Shown piece by piece: positions 33,104-43,455 of a stretch of 64,000 bases of DNA. The notes beneath the pieces are model-generated. The model was not told the origin of the DNA, did not search any database, and worked only from the letters and a program-made list of their open reading frames with translations. Position numbers and translations under genes: made by a program. Position 1 is the stretch's first letter. Every line of letters begins with the position of its first letter. Origin of the DNA: Sinorhizobium chiapasense (GTDB taxonomy: Bacteria > Pseudomonadota > Alphaproteobacteria > Rhizobiales > Rhizobiaceae). Location of the stretch: the NCBI RefSeq assembly GCF_036488675.1, contig NZ_CP133148.1, positions 4,213,001 to 4,277,000 of the forward strand, read 5' to 3'.

Positions 33104-33640
33104 ATTCGCAGACCGTTCAAAGCGGACGCCCCGGTTAAAGAGGGGCCGCGCTCAAACAAGGAAATCCGGGTCCCCCGGGTTCAGCTTATCGATGCCGAAG
33201 GCCAGAATGTCGGCGTCGTTCCGATCGACCAGGCGCTCCGCATGGCGGACGAAGCCGGTCTTGATCTGGTAGAGATCGCACCGAACTCAGAACCGCCGGT
33301 GTGCAAGATTCTCGATCTGGGCAAGCTGAAATACGCGAACCAGAAGAAGGCCGCGGAAGCGCGCAAGAAGCAGAAGATCGTCGAGATCAAAGAAATCAAG
33401 ATGCGTCCGAACATCGACACCCACGACTACGAGGTGAAGATGAAGGCCATGAACCGATTCTTCGAGGAAGGTGACAAGGTCAAGGTGACGCTGAAGTTCC
33501 GCGGTCGCGAAATGGCCCACCAGGAACTCGGCATGAAGCTTCTCCTGCAGGTAAAGGACGACACTCAGGCGATCGCCAAGGTGGAAGCCGAGCCGAAGCT
33601 CGAGGGCCGCCAGATGATGATGGTGCTGGCGCCGAAGTGA
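33104..33640 (+). CDS. infC: translation initiation factor IF-3
   Basis: A 178-residue IF-3. No ATG or GTG fits the N-terminus; the frame opens at an ATT codon at 33104 (ATT CGC AGA CCG) preceded by GAGGAGAG. AUU is the rare start codon that IF-3 itself discriminates against, giving autoregulation. The N-domain ([20 protein letters not shown]), linker ([20 protein letters not shown]) and C-domain ([20 protein letters not shown]) are all intact. It is the first gene of the infC-rpmI-rplT cluster. Confidence 0.96.
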   Translation: MRRPFKADAPVKEGPRSNKEIRVPRVQLIDAEGQNVGVVPIDQALRMADEAGLDLVEIAPNSEPPVCKILDLGKLKYANQKKAAEARKKQKIVEIKEIKMRPNIDTHDYEVKMKAMNRFFEEGDKVKVTLKFRGREMAHQELGMKLLLQVKDDTQAIAKVEAEPKLEGRQMMMVLAPK

Positions 33641-33673
33641 TCGGTCACGCCCACGCACAATGAATATGACGGG

Positions 33674-33698
33674 AAGCCGCCACTTGGGGCGGCTTTTT
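33674..33698 (+). terminator. hairpin with T run after infC
   Basis: The stem AAGCCGCC/GGCGGCTT has a 6-nt loop and is followed by TTT, 34 nt after the infC stop. It would separate infC from rpmI-rplT, at least in part. Confidence 0.75.
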
Positions 33699-33915
33699 GT
33701 TTGAAGGGCATCGCCCGCACGGGGCTGGTCGCCGAGCGAAGCGACACCGCTTCGGGTCGCGTCCGGCTCCTTCGTTTGCCCGCTTGCGTTTTTCGGGGCA
33801 TGTGGGTATAAGCCCCCGTCCGAACGGTCCGGCAGGGCATGCCGTGGCCGTTCTTAACGCTGGAAACGGGCTTCGTCTGCCTGTTTCGCACTATTAAGAA
33901 CAATGGAGTAGCAAA

Positions 33916-34119
33916 ATGCCCAAGATGAAGACGAAATCGTCTGCCAAGAAGCGGTTCAAAGTTACCGCAACCGGCAAGGTTCGAGCTGCTGCTGCTGGCA
34001 AGCGCCACGGCATGATCAAGCGGTCCAACAAGTTCATTCGCGACGCGCGCGGAACCATGGTTCTCGCTGAGCCTGATGGCAAGAAGGTCGTCAAGAACTA
34101 CCTGCCTAACGGTCTTTAA
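33916..34119 (+). CDS. rpmI: ribosomal protein bL35
   Basis: A 67-residue large-subunit protein. [20 protein letters not shown] is the classic N-terminus, and it is highly basic. It is followed by rplT after 37 bp, as in most bacteria. The ~275 bp between infC and rpmI may hold a promoter, but I cannot place it. Confidence 0.98.
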   Translation: MPKMKTKSSAKKRFKVTATGKVRAAAAGKRHGMIKRSNKFIRDARGTMVLAEPDGKKVVKNYLPNGL

Positions 34120-34156
34120 GACGTCTGGCGATTTGGATACTTAAGGAGATCATGAC

Positions 34157-34561
34157 ATGGCACGTGTAAAACGCGGTGTGACCGCCCACGCCAAGCACAA
34201 GAAGACGCTCAAGGCCGCCAAGGGTTTCTACGGCCGCCGCAAGAACACCATTCGCGCCGCCAAGGCAGCGGTGGACCGTTCCAAGCAGTACGCCTACCGC
34301 GACCGCAAGGTTAACAAGCGCAACTTCCGCGCTCTCTGGATCCAGCGCATCAACGCTGCCGTCCGCGAGCATGGCCTGACCTATGGCCGCTTCATCGACG
34401 GCCTCAACAAGGCCGGCATCGAAGTCGACCGCAAGGTTCTGTCGGACATGGCGATCCATGAGACGGCAGCATTCGGCGCGCTCGTCGAAGCCGCCAAGAA
34501 GGCGCTCGCCTACCTCAAGGAAGCCGGCACGACAAACGAGTTTGAAAGCGCTGTCCGTTAA
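34157..34561 (+). CDS. rplT: ribosomal protein bL20
   Basis: A 134-residue protein that binds 23S rRNA early in large-subunit assembly. [20 protein letters not shown] starts a long basic helix, and the globular C-terminal half includes [20 protein letters not shown]. In many bacteria it represses its own operon by binding the rpmI leader; I do not see a diagnostic pseudoknot here. AAGGAGA precedes the ATG. Confidence 0.98.
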   Translation: MARVKRGVTAHAKHKKTLKAAKGFYGRRKNTIRAAKAAVDRSKQYAYRDRKVNKRNFRALWIQRINAAVREHGLTYGRFIDGLNKAGIEVDRKVLSDMAIHETAAFGALVEAAKKALAYLKEAGTTNEFESAVR

Positions 34562-34601
34562 GCCAGCGTTTTCCCAAAACCGTTCTTGAAATTTGTTGGG
34601 A

Positions 34602-34634
34602 AACCCGCGCTGGCAGGGGCTGGCGCGGGTTTTT
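34602..34634 (+). terminator. terminator after rplT
   Basis: The strong stem ACCCGCGC/GCGCGGGT with a 12-nt loop is followed by TTTTC, 40 nt after the rplT stop. It ends the ribosomal-protein transcript before pheS. Confidence 0.85.
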
Positions 34635-34763
34635 CTATTCGGCACGTCAAAAAAGCGCGCCGACGGCAGTGACAGATCTCGTCCACCTCTCGGGCGCGAC
34701 GCGATCACATTCTTGAAGATTTGAATCGGTAAGAACCGACATTCCCGCATCGAGGCTGCACGG

Positions 34764-35846
34764 ATGAGCGAACTGGAAACATTGGAACGAACATTGCTGG
34801 CGGATATCGATGCCGCCGGCGACGAGGGAGCGATCGAGGCGGTGCGCGTCGGCGCGCTCGGCAAGAAGGGCTCCATTTCCGAACTCTTGAAGACGCTCGG
34901 CACGATGTCGCCGGAGGAGCGCCAGACGCGCGGCGCCCAGATCAATGCGCTGAAGAACACGGTGACGGATGCGATCTCCGCCCGCAAGCTGGCGCTCAAG
35001 GATGCCGCAATCGCCGAGCGGCTGGCGCGCGAAACGGTAGACATCAGCCTGCCGGTCCGCTCCTCGCCGGCCGAGCGTGGCCGCATACACCCGATCAGCC
35101 AGATCGTCGACGAGATCACCGCGATCTTCGGCGACATGGGTTTCTCGATCGCCGAAGGGCCGGATATCGAGACGGATTATTACAACTTCACGGCACTGAA
35201 CTTCCCCGAAGGCCATCCGGCCCGCGAGATGCACGACACCTTCTTCTTCCAGCCGGACGAGAAGGGCGAGCGCAAGGTGCTGCGCACGCACACCTCGCCG
35301 GTGCAAATTCGCACGATGGAAGCGCAACAGCCGCCGATCCGCATCATCATTCCCGGCAAGACCTACCGCCAAGATTCGGATGCCACCCATTCGCCGATGT
35401 TCCACCAAGTCGAGGGCCTGGTGATCGACAGGACGGCGAATGTCGCCAACATGCGCTGGGTGCTGGAAGAGTTCTGCAAGGCGTTCTTCGAGGTGGATCA
35501 GGTGACGATGCGGTTCCGCCCGTCCTTCTTCCCCTTCACCGAGCCGTCCTTCGAGGTCGACATCCAGTGCGACCGCTCCGGCCCCATCGTCAAGTTCGGC
35601 GAAGGCACGGACTGGATGGAAATCCTCGGCTGCGGCATGGTCCATCCGAACGTGCTGCGGGCCGGCGGTCTCGATCCGGACGAGTATCAGGGCTTTGCCT
35701 GGGGCATGGGGCTCGACCGCATCGCCATGCTGAAATACGGCATGCCGGACCTGCGCGACTTCTTCAACGCCGACGTCCGCTGGATGACGCATTACGGCTT
35801 CCGCCCGCTCGACATGCCGACGCTCTTCGGCGGCCTTTCCGCTTGA
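34764..35846 (+). CDS. pheS: phenylalanyl-tRNA synthetase alpha subunit
   Basis: A 360-residue catalytic subunit. The N-terminal coiled coil (~1-90) contacts tRNA. Class II motif 2 lies around [20 protein letters not shown], and the motif 3 region is [33 protein letters not shown] is the conserved pre-motif. It works as an alpha2-beta2 tetramer with PheT, encoded 35 bp downstream. No leader peptide with consecutive Phe codons is obvious in the ~130 bp upstream. Confidence 0.98.
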   Translation: MSELETLERTLLADIDAAGDEGAIEAVRVGALGKKGSISELLKTLGTMSPEERQTRGAQINALKNTVTDAISARKLALKDAAIAERLARETVDISLPVRSSPAERGRIHPISQIVDEITAIFGDMGFSIAEGPDIETDYYNFTALNFPEGHPAREMHDTFFFQPDEKGERKVLRTHTSPVQIRTMEAQQPPIRIIIPGKTYRQDSDATHSPMFHQVEGLVIDRTANVANMRWVLEEFCKAFFEVDQVTMRFRPSFFPFTEPSFEVDIQCDRSGPIVKFGEGTDWMEILGCGMVHPNVLRAGGLDPDEYQGFAWGMGLDRIAMLKYGMPDLRDFFNADVRWMTHYGFRPLDMPTLFGGLSA

Positions 35847-35881
35847 TCGCGCGCTGATATTTTTGGGACACAGGTGAAAAC

Positions 35882-38308
35882 ATGAAATTCACGCTTTCCT
35901 GGCTGAAGGACCATCTGGAAACCGACGCCTCGCTCGAGGAAATCTGCGCCCGCCTGACGATGATCGGGCTGGAAGTCGAGGACGTCGACGACAAGGCAGC
36001 GTTCAAGCCTTTCGTCATCGCCAAGGTCGTCTCGGCCGAGCAGCACCCGAATGCCGACAAGCTGAAGGTGCTGATGGTCGATACCGGCAACGGCCACCCG
36101 GTTCAGGTCGTCTGCGGTGCGCCAAACGCCCGCAAGGGTCTCATTGGCGCCTTCGCGGCTCCCGGCACCTACGTGCCCGGCATCGATGTCACGCTCTCGG
36201 TCGGCAATATCCGCGGCGTCGAAAGCCGCGGCATGATGTGCTCGGAAAAGGAGCTGGAGATTTCCGACGACCACACCGGCATCATCGACCTGCCAGAGGA
36301 TGCTCCGATCGGCACCAGCTACGCGGCTTACGCCGGGCTCGACGATCCGGTCATCGAGATCAACCTGACGCCGAACCGGCCGGATTGCACGAGCGTTCAC
36401 GGCATCGCCCGCGATCTCGCCGCCTCCGGGCTTGGCACGTTGAAAGCGCGGCCGGCACCGTCCTTCCCTGTGGAGGGGGAAACGCCGGTCAAGGTGAGTC
36501 TCGATCTCGGCGAGGACAAGCACCTCTGCCCCGGCTTCGCGCTCCGCCTCGTGCGTGGCGTCAAGAACGGCCCGAGCCCGGCCTGGATGCGCCAACGGCT
36601 GAATGCGATCGGTCTCCGGCCGATCAACGCGCTGGTCGACATCACGAACTACCTGACCTTCGACCAGGGCCGGCCGCTTCACGTCTTCGATGCGGCCAAG
36701 GTCACCGGCAACCTTACGGTTCGCCGGGCGAAGGAGGGCGAGAAGGTACTGGCGCTCGATACGCGCGAATATACGCTGTCGCCGGCTAATGTGGTGATTG
36801 CGGACGAGGACGGGATAGAGTCGATCGGCGGCGTCATGGGCGGCGAGCATTCCGGCTGCGACGCGAACACCACCGACGTGCTGATCGAATCCGCACTCTG
36901 GGATCCGATGAACATCGCCAAGACCGGCCGCACGCTCGGCATCATCACCGATGCGCGTTATCGCTTCGAGCGCGGCGTCGATCCGGAATACATGGTGCCG
37001 GGCCTGGAACGCGCGACCGAGCTGGTACTGGAGCTTTGCGGCGGCACGCCCGCCAGGCTGGATGTCGTCGGCTATGAGGGGCATACGCCCAAGGTGGTCG
37101 ACTTCCCCGTCTCGGAGGTGAAGCGGCTGACCGGCCTCGAGGTCTCGACCGAGGAAAGTGTCTCGATCCTCACCAAGCTCGGCTTTGCCGCGGAGGGCTC
37201 CGGCGAGCGCTTCCGCGTCACCGTGCCCTCCTGGCGCCCGGACGTGGACGGCAAGGCGGATCTCGTCGAGGAGGTCATGCGCATTCATGGCGTCGACAAC
37301 ATCGTTGCGGCTCCGCTCGAAAGCCACAATGTCGTCAACGGCAAGATCCTGACGACGCTGCAGATCCGCACGCGTCAGGCCAAGCGCGCGCTCGCAAGCC
37401 GCGGCATGCTCGAAGCCGTCACCTGGTCCTTCATCTCGGAGGAACAGGCGAAGCTCTTCGGCGGCGGCCAACCGGCACTGAAACTCGCCAACCCGATCGC
37501 AGCCGACATGTCGGACATGCGGCCTTCGCTGCTGCCGGGGCTCTTGACCGCCGCGCAGCGCAATGCCGACAAGGGCTATGGCGACGTCGCGATCTTCGAG
37601 GTGTCCGGGACCTATGAAGGGGATGCGCCCGAAAGCCAGCGCCGTGTCGCCGGTGGCATCCGCCGCGGTACGGCATCGCTGAACGGCGCCGGTCGGCTGT
37701 GGTCGAATGCGGCGAAAGGCGGCGGCAGGCCGGTCGATGTCTTCGACGCCAAGGCCGATGCCATCGCCGTGCTCGAGGCTTGCGGCGTGCCGATGGGCAA
37801 TGTCCAGTTCGAGGCCGGTGGCCCGGCCTGGTATCACCCCGGCCGTTCCGGCACGATCAAGCTTGGCCCGAAAATCGTTCTCGGCAGCTTCGGCGAGTTC
37901 CACCCGAAGACGCTCGATGCCCTCGACGTATCGGGCGCGCTTTGCGGCTTCGAGATCTACCTCGACGCCATGCCCGAGCCGAAGAAGAAGGCAACGCGCA
38001 CCAAGCCGGCCCTGGAGCTTTCGCCGTTCCAGGCGGTCAAGCGCGATTTCGCCTTCGTCGTCGACAAGACGGTCGAGGCGGCAGCGATACTGCGGGCCGC
38101 ATCCGGTGCCGACCGCAAGCTGGTGACCGGTGTCAACGTCTTCGACGTGTTCGAGGGAGCATCGCTCGGCGAGGGCAAGAAATCGGTGGCGATCGAGGTG
38201 ACGATCCAGCCGGTGGAACGCACGCTGACCGACGAGGATTTCGAAGCGCTGACTTCGAAGATCATCGCCAATGTGGCGAAGAGCACCGGCGGCGTGCTCC
38301 GCGCCTGA
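35882..38308 (+). CDS. pheT: phenylalanyl-tRNA synthetase beta subunit
   Basis: An 808-residue beta subunit. A tRNA-binding OB domain (~39-150), B1/B3-B4 editing domain (~210-385), B5 domain (~400-475), a catalytic-like core, and a C-terminal anticodon-binding FDX-ACB domain (~715-808, [20 protein letters not shown]) appear in order. The editing domain hydrolyses mischarged Tyr-tRNAPhe. Length is normal for the bacterial protein. It is the last gene of the translation cluster and is followed by a strong terminator. Confidence 0.98.
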   Translation: MKFTLSWLKDHLETDASLEEICARLTMIGLEVEDVDDKAAFKPFVIAKVVSAEQHPNADKLKVLMVDTGNGHPVQVVCGAPNARKGLIGAFAAPGTYVPGIDVTLSVGNIRGVESRGMMCSEKELEISDDHTGIIDLPEDAPIGTSYAAYAGLDDPVIEINLTPNRPDCTSVHGIARDLAASGLGTLKARPAPSFPVEGETPVKVSLDLGEDKHLCPGFALRLVRGVKNGPSPAWMRQRLNAIGLRPINALVDITNYLTFDQGRPLHVFDAAKVTGNLTVRRAKEGEKVLALDTREYTLSPANVVIADEDGIESIGGVMGGEHSGCDANTTDVLIESALWDPMNIAKTGRTLGIITDARYRFERGVDPEYMVPGLERATELVLELCGGTPARLDVVGYEGHTPKVVDFPVSEVKRLTGLEVSTEESVSILTKLGFAAEGSGERFRVTVPSWRPDVDGKADLVEEVMRIHGVDNIVAAPLESHNVVNGKILTTLQIRTRQAKRALASRGMLEAVTWSFISEEQAKLFGGGQPALKLANPIAADMSDMRPSLLPGLLTAAQRNADKGYGDVAIFEVSGTYEGDAPESQRRVAGGIRRGTASLNGAGRLWSNAAKGGGRPVDVFDAKADAIAVLEACGVPMGNVQFEAGGPAWYHPGRSGTIKLGPKIVLGSFGEFHPKTLDALDVSGALCGFEIYLDAMPEPKKKATRTKPALELSPFQAVKRDFAFVVDKTVEAAAILRAASGADRKLVTGVNVFDVFEGASLGEGKKSVAIEVTIQPVERTLTDEDFEALTSKIIANVAKSTGGVLRA

Positions 38309-38314
38309 CGAAAG

Positions 38315-38345
38315 ATGAAGGCCGCTGTCTGCAGCGGCCTTCATT
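38315..38345 (+). terminator. terminator after pheT
   Basis: The 12-bp perfect stem ATGAAGGCCGCT/AGCGGCCTTCAT has a 6-nt loop, just after the pheT stop. The T-rich tail (TCATTT) is modest. It may serve both strands. Confidence 0.75.
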
Positions 38346-38393
38346 CATTTGCAGTAAGATGCGTGCGGCTTCCGCCTGAATCCGAATGCGATG

Positions 38394-38768
38394 TCACCAG
38401 TCCACGGGCTGCATCAGCTCGATCCTGTTACCGAACGGATCGCAGACATAGCGACGCACGAATCCTGCAAGCGGTTCGTCTTCAACCACGTGAGCGCCGG
38501 CGGCTTGCAGTCGGGAGACCATTGCGAAAAGATCATCGACTATGAAGGCGGGATGTGCCTTGCGAGCGGGGACAAAGTGTTTCTCCACGCCAAGATGGAT
38601 CTTCAGGCTTGGCCGCTCGAACCAGCCGCCGCGGCGTGCAGCCAGATTTTCTGGTTTCGGTACCTCCGGAATACCGAGAAGATCGGAGTAGAAGCGGCGG
38701 GCTTCGGTTTCGCCGCCCTCCGGCATCGCCAATTGCACGTGATCGATAGCAATTACCGATCCGCACAT
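38394..38768 (-). CDS. VOC (glyoxalase/bleomycin-resistance) family protein
   Basis: A 124-residue vicinal-oxygen-chelate protein. IAIDHVQLAMPEGGETEARR carries the first metal His, LKIHLGVEKHFVPARKAHPA a second, and CDPFGNRIELMQ the C-terminal Glu. It is probably a small lyase or dioxygenase-like enzyme with unknown substrate. The ATG at 38768 is preferred; an in-frame TTG at 38804 lies 12 codons upstream. It converges with pheT and lies downstream of the NTF2-like gene on the same strand. Confidence 0.87.
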   Translation of the reverse strand: MCGSVIAIDHVQLAMPEGGETEARRFYSDLLGIPEVPKPENLAARRGGWFERPSLKIHLGVEKHFVPARKAHPAFIVDDLFAMVSRLQAAGAHVVEDEPLAGFVRRYVCDPFGNRIELMQPVDW

Positions 38769-38820
38769 CGCGTGTGGCCCATTGCCGGTTTTTACCAAGG
38801 ACAATGATGTCTCCCGCAGC

Positions 38821-39180
38821 CTACGAGTGCGCGTGCCAGACCTTGTTGATGATCAGCCATCGTCCGTCGACTTTCAGCAGCGACAGGTAATCCGTATAGC
38901 GTGAGCCGGCGAATTCATCGACGACTTTCACGCTCGCCGCGTCGCCGGTGACGTGGATCATCTCCACGTCCATGAGAGGCTGTGTTTCCGGCGGTGCCGC
39001 ACCTTCCTTCAGGATCGTCGCGATGAAGGCGTCGCGGGCCAGCCATTCGACGGCGCCTTCATAATTGCCGACGATCGAGGCGTTCGGGTGGAAGGCTTTG
39101 CGCAGCGCCGCCTCGTTGGCAAAGGCCATGCCGTCGACGTAGAGATGGACCACTGCGCTGATCGCCTGCTCTTCCGACAT
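38821..39180 (-). CDS. NTF2-like/lumazine-binding-type small protein
   Basis: A 119-residue protein of the SnoaL/NTF2-like superfamily (putative lumazine-binding branch). The N-terminal helix EEQAISAVVHLYVDGMAFAN, then ALRKAFHPNASIVGNYEGAV, and the C-terminal YTDYLSLLKVDGRWLIINKV, HAHS end define it. The cone-shaped fold usually binds a small hydrophobic ligand; the role is unknown. GAGGAGG lies shortly before the ATG at 39180. It is probably co-transcribed with the VOC gene 52 bp downstream. Confidence 0.85.
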   Translation of the reverse strand: MSEEQAISAVVHLYVDGMAFANEAALRKAFHPNASIVGNYEGAVEWLARDAFIATILKEGAAPPETQPLMDVEMIHVTGDAASVKVVDEFAGSRYTDYLSLLKVDGRWLIINKVWHAHS

Positions 39181-39213
39181 TCCTCATTCCTCCTCTTTGG
39201 GGCCGACTGCACT

Positions 39214-39311
39214 AGATCACGATGATTTTAGGTCGAATCGACCTAAAATCATGACCGTGATCGATTCTAATAAGGCGGAAAACCGCACACACTTTTCCTA
39301 ATCCCGCTCTA
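39214..39311. repeat. mosaic repeat of a third family (AGATCACGATGATTTT)
   Basis: A hairpin ATTTTAGGTCGA/TCGACCTAAAAT, then GTGATCGATTC, a second small hairpin GGCGGAAAACCGC, and a TTCC...ATCCCGCTCT end. The same order of blocks is at 44501-44606. Confidence 0.75.
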
Positions 39312-39376
39312 TAGGTAGGGCATCGCCGGCGAAATGCGATGCCCTCCCGCGTGCCTGTCCGAGGGGCGAATGCGTC

Positions 39377-40372
<996 letters not shown>

Positions 40373-40569
40373 GGAATGTCCTTTCAGGCTGAAACTTGGG
40401 GCACCCAGAGGGCGCCGCGTGGGCGCGCGGGTGGCTCGCGTCGAAGGATGCGTTCGCTGAGTGGTCTCTTCATCAGGCGCCGACGCCCGATGTCGAGGTG
40501 AAGATAGGGCGGACGTCAGCAGTTGAAAATCGCTTTCAATTCTCACGGGTTGTTCTATTATTTCGATCA

Positions 40570-41460
40570 ATGAACCGCACGCAGCTTTCCCAACTCGCAG
40601 TCCTGTCCGCCGTCGCCGCGCATGGCAGCTTCCGCGGCGCGGCAAAGGAACTCGGTGTCGCCCCGTCCGCCGTCAGCCACGCCGTCGGCAGTCTCGAGGC
40701 GAGCCTCGGTGTGCGACTGCTCTCCCGCACCACGCGCAGCGTCGCGGCGACGGAAGAGGGGCGGCGGCTGCTGGAACGGTTGCGCCCGGCACTTGACGAA
40801 ATCGCCCATGCGCTGGAGGCCGCGGCCGACGCGCGCGAGCGACCCGCCGGGAACCTGCGCATCACCGCGCCGCGCTTTGCCGCCGATCTCATCCTTGCGC
40901 CTCGCCTCGGCGCCTTTCTGGATCGCTATCCCGATATTGTTCTGGAGATCGCCAACGAAGACGGCTTCACCGACATTGTCGAACAGGGCTACGACGCCGG
41001 CATCAGGCTTGGCGAGAGCCTGGAAGCCGACATGATCGCGGTGAAAGTCGGTCCGGACCTCACAAGCGCCGTGGTCGCGGCGCCATCCTATTTCGAGCGC
41101 CACGGAAGGCCCTCCCACCCGCGCGATCTCGCCGGGCACCGCTGCATCCGCAGGCGCTTTTCGAATGGCACGCTCTATCGTTGGGAATTCGAGAAGGAGG
41201 GGGAGGAGATAACGGTCTCGGTGGCCGGCCCTTTGATACTCGGCGAGGATCGGCCGATCATCAAGGCGGCGCTTGGCGGCGCTGGCCTCGCCTACCTCTT
41301 CGAAACGCGAGTGGCCGAATACATCGCTGCGGGCAGACTGGGGCGCGTGCTCGAAGATTGGTGCGCCCCCTATGCCGGCCCTTATCTCTATTATCCCAGC
41401 CGCCGGCAGATGCGCCCGGCGCTCAGGGCCTTCATCGATTTCTTCCGGCACGTGGCGTGA
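40570..41460 (+). CDS. LysR-family transcriptional regulator
   Basis: A 296-residue regulator. The winged HTH is [40 protein letters not shown] at residues ~5-62. The effector domain (~90-290) begins [20 protein letters not shown], of the DsdC/AaeR-like group. It starts at the ATG at 40570. It is divergent from an aldo/keto reductase gene, the likely target; an electrophile or aldehyde inducer is inferred only. Confidence 0.92.
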   Translation: MNRTQLSQLAVLSAVAAHGSFRGAAKELGVAPSAVSHAVGSLEASLGVRLLSRTTRSVAATEEGRRLLERLRPALDEIAHALEAAADARERPAGNLRITAPRFAADLILAPRLGAFLDRYPDIVLEIANEDGFTDIVEQGYDAGIRLGESLEADMIAVKVGPDLTSAVVAAPSYFERHGRPSHPRDLAGHRCIRRRFSNGTLYRWEFEKEGEEITVSVAGPLILGEDRPIIKAALGGAGLAYLFETRVAEYIAAGRLGRVLEDWCAPYAGPYLYYPSRRQMRPALRAFIDFFRHVA

Positions 41461-41474
41461 CGGTGACCGGCGCC

Positions 41475-41576
41475 TACAGCGCCGCGCGTCCTATGAGACG
41501 TGCAAAGGACGCTGTGACACTTTGAATTGCTGCATGTTTTTATCCCTAAATCGGCTACGATTTAGGAAGCATGCAG
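41475..41576. repeat. RIME-type mosaic repeat, full copy
   Basis: Same order as 10163-10267: CAGCGCCGCGCGTC/GACGTGCAAAGGACGCTG, then CACTTTGAATTGC, then CTGCATG...CATGCAG around CCTAAATC/GATTTAGG. Confidence 0.85.
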
Positions 41577-41598
41577 TGGCGCCGGCCACCGCGAACGA

Positions 41599-41785
41599 TC
41601 ATGCGGCCTCCTTGTTCGCTTGCGCCATGACGAGTTTCGTCAGGTCCTCGTCGGTTTCCCCCTTGAGCGTAGTGTCGAACCGTCGAAAGTCCGGAGAGAC
41701 CGGCCTTCCCGCTGCCTCTGAAATCGGGTGGCCGCCTGGCGCCGGATCTGGGATTCCTTTGTCGCTATCGAGAAAGGAGCCCGTG
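41599..41785 (-). other. possible coding remnant between repeat and SDR gene
   Basis: The minus-strand frame ending at 41599 reads RRFDTTLKGETDEDLTKLVM, AQANKEAA and stop, which looks like a real protein C-terminus (charged, amphipathic, normal codon use). No credible start or upstream domain remains, since the frame runs antisense into the SDR gene. It may be the tail of a lost gene. I do not recognise the family. Confidence 0.25.
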
Positions 41786-42556
41786 ATGCCAAGACTTGAA
41801 GGAAAGATCGCGATCATAACCGGCGCAAGCTCGGGCATCGGTCGCGCGGCCGCCGCGCTTTTTTCCCGTGAAGGCGCAAAGCTTGTCGTCACCGCGCGGC
41901 GCGAGCGCGAACTTAAAGAACTCGTGCAGGAAATCGAGGACGCGGGTGGCGAGGCCGCGATCCTCGCCGGCGACATCCGTGACGAAGCCCTGAACGAGGC
42001 GCTCGTCGATGTGGCGATCCGCCGCTTCGGCGGGCTGGATATCGCCTTCAACAATGCCGGGGCGCTCGGCGCAATCGGCGAACTCCCATCGCTTTCCATC
42101 GAGGACTGGCGGGAGACGCTCGACACCAATCTGACGAGCGCTTTCCTTGCAGCCAAGCATCAGGTACCGGCGCTGGTGGCCCGTGGCGGCGGCTCGCTTG
42201 TCTTCACGTCGAGTTTCGTTGGACACACTGCTGGCTTTCCCGGCACCACCGCCTATGCTGCGAGCAAGGCCGGTCTTGTTGGTCTGACGCAGTCGCTGGC
42301 GGTCGAATTCGGACGGCGGGGCGTGCGCGTCAACGCGCTGCTGCCGGGCGGGACCGACACGCCGTCCAACCATGCGAACCTGCCGGGCGCGGCGCCGGAA
42401 ACGCGAGGTTTCATCGAGAGCTTGCATGCGCTGAAACGCATGGGGCGGCCCGAGGAGATCGCCGAAGCCGCACTCTATCTCGCATCCGATGCCGCGAGCT
42501 TTGTCACCGGAGCGGCGCTGCTCGTAGATGGCGGCGTCTCGATCAACCGTACCTGA
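41786..42556 (+). CDS. short-chain dehydrogenase/reductase
   Basis: A 256-residue classical SDR. The dinucleotide motif is ITGASSGIGRA, NNAG sits in FNNAGALGAIGE, and the catalytic Ser, Tyr and Lys are in FTSSFVG and AYAASKAG. The C-terminal ALYLASDAASFVTGAALLVD, GGVSINRT is typical of the FabG-like group that works on small alcohols or ketones. AGAAAGGAG precedes the ATG. It appears alone. Confidence 0.93.
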   Translation: MPRLEGKIAIITGASSGIGRAAAALFSREGAKLVVTARRERELKELVQEIEDAGGEAAILAGDIRDEALNEALVDVAIRRFGGLDIAFNNAGALGAIGELPSLSIEDWRETLDTNLTSAFLAAKHQVPALVARGGGSLVFTSSFVGHTAGFPGTTAYAASKAGLVGLTQSLAVEFGRRGVRVNALLPGGTDTPSNHANLPGAAPETRGFIESLHALKRMGRPEEIAEAALYLASDAASFVTGAALLVDGGVSINRT

Positions 42557-42600
42557 TCTTGCAATCATTCAGCGCATGGTCACAGTGCTGTCTCGCAGGC

Positions 42601-42657
42601 AGCAGTTCAAAGCGCTACAGCGTCCTTTGCGCGTCTGACAGACGCGCGGCGCTGTAG
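42601..42657. repeat. RIME-type mosaic repeat, half copy
   Basis: Only the TTCAAAGCGCTACAGCGTCC and GCGCGTC/GACGCGC hairpin unit is present, ending GCGCTGTAG; the CATGCAG hairpin is absent. It ends 11 bp before the peptidase-like gene. Confidence 0.8.
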
Positions 42658-42668
42658 GGAGGAGTAGC

Positions 42669-43295
42669 ATGAAGAAGCCGGGATCGATGAAATCGCTTGA
42701 GGATTTGGGCCGCGTCAGGCTCTCGCAAAATTTCTTCTTGCGGGACTTCCTCCATTCCGAGATTGCCGATTTCTATCGCATTCCGAACATTCCGGACGAT
42801 CCGGATCTCGCCATCGAGGCGGGGACCAGGCTCTGCGAGCAACTGCTGGAGCCGTTGCAGGCGACCTTCGGTCGCCTGCACATCCGGTCCGCCTATCGGA
42901 ACCGGGCGGTCAACGCCTTCGGTAACGCCAACAAGCTCAATTGCTCCACCAATGGGGCGACGGCGGCGGACCACATATGGGACATGCGCGATGCCGACGG
43001 TTGCATGGGCGCAACCGCCTGCATCGTCATTCCCTGGGTTTAGGATCGGCAACGTGAGGGCGGCGGCTGGCAGAGCCTTGCCTGGTGGATCCACGACCAC
43101 CTGCCCTATGCCTCCCTCTGCTTCTTTCCAAAACTCTGGGCCTTCAACATCCAGTGGCACGAGAGGCCGCGCCGCACCATCAGAAGCTATGCCGAGCCGC
43201 GCGGGCTTTTGACGAAGCCGGGCATGGCCAACCACGAGGGCAGCCACGCTCAGCACTATGCCGGCTTTCCATCGCTTTCGATGACAAACTCATAA
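42669..43295 (+). pseudogene. M15-like peptidase/murein hydrolase family gene with an in-frame amber codon
   Basis: A single frame of 208 codons from the ATG at 42669 to TAA at 43293-43295 is interrupted by one TAG at 43041-43043. Before it comes IRSAYRNRAVNAFGNANKLN and AADHIWDMRDADG, resembling the S-x-Y-R and H-x3-D zinc-site motifs of M15 peptidases. After it, in the same frame, come WWIHDHLPYASLCFFPKLWA and ERPRRTIRSYAEPRGLL, equally conserved in style. The gene is therefore a one-codon nonsense mutant, or the codon is read through. The ribosome site (GGAGGAG) lies directly after a mosaic repeat. Confidence 0.7.
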
Positions 43296-43300
43296 TTGGC

Positions 43301-43434
43301 CCCTCCCCACAAGGGGAGGGGCCTTCCTGTGGCGTCCGCTCCATTGCCATCGAAGCGGCTCCACGAGCTCGGACGTTGAAGGTGCCGCCGAGCGAACGAC
43401 GTGCAAGTCCCTCCCCCTTGCGGGGAGGGGTTTT
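43301..43434. repeat. two RIME-type hairpins (CCCCTCCCC family), reduced
   Basis: CCCCTCCCCACAAGGGGAGGGG at the left and CCCTCCCCCTTGCGGGGAGGG with TTTT at 43409-43434. The right one resembles a terminator on the plus strand. Confidence 0.7.
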
Positions 43435-43455
43435 CGCGTCGCGTCGCCCTTTCCG

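Noticed and set aside
35792..38344. 850-codon minus-strand frame opposite pheT
   Set aside because: pheT on the plus strand is certain from its domains. The antisense frame has no recognisable protein and arises from GC-rich codon bias.
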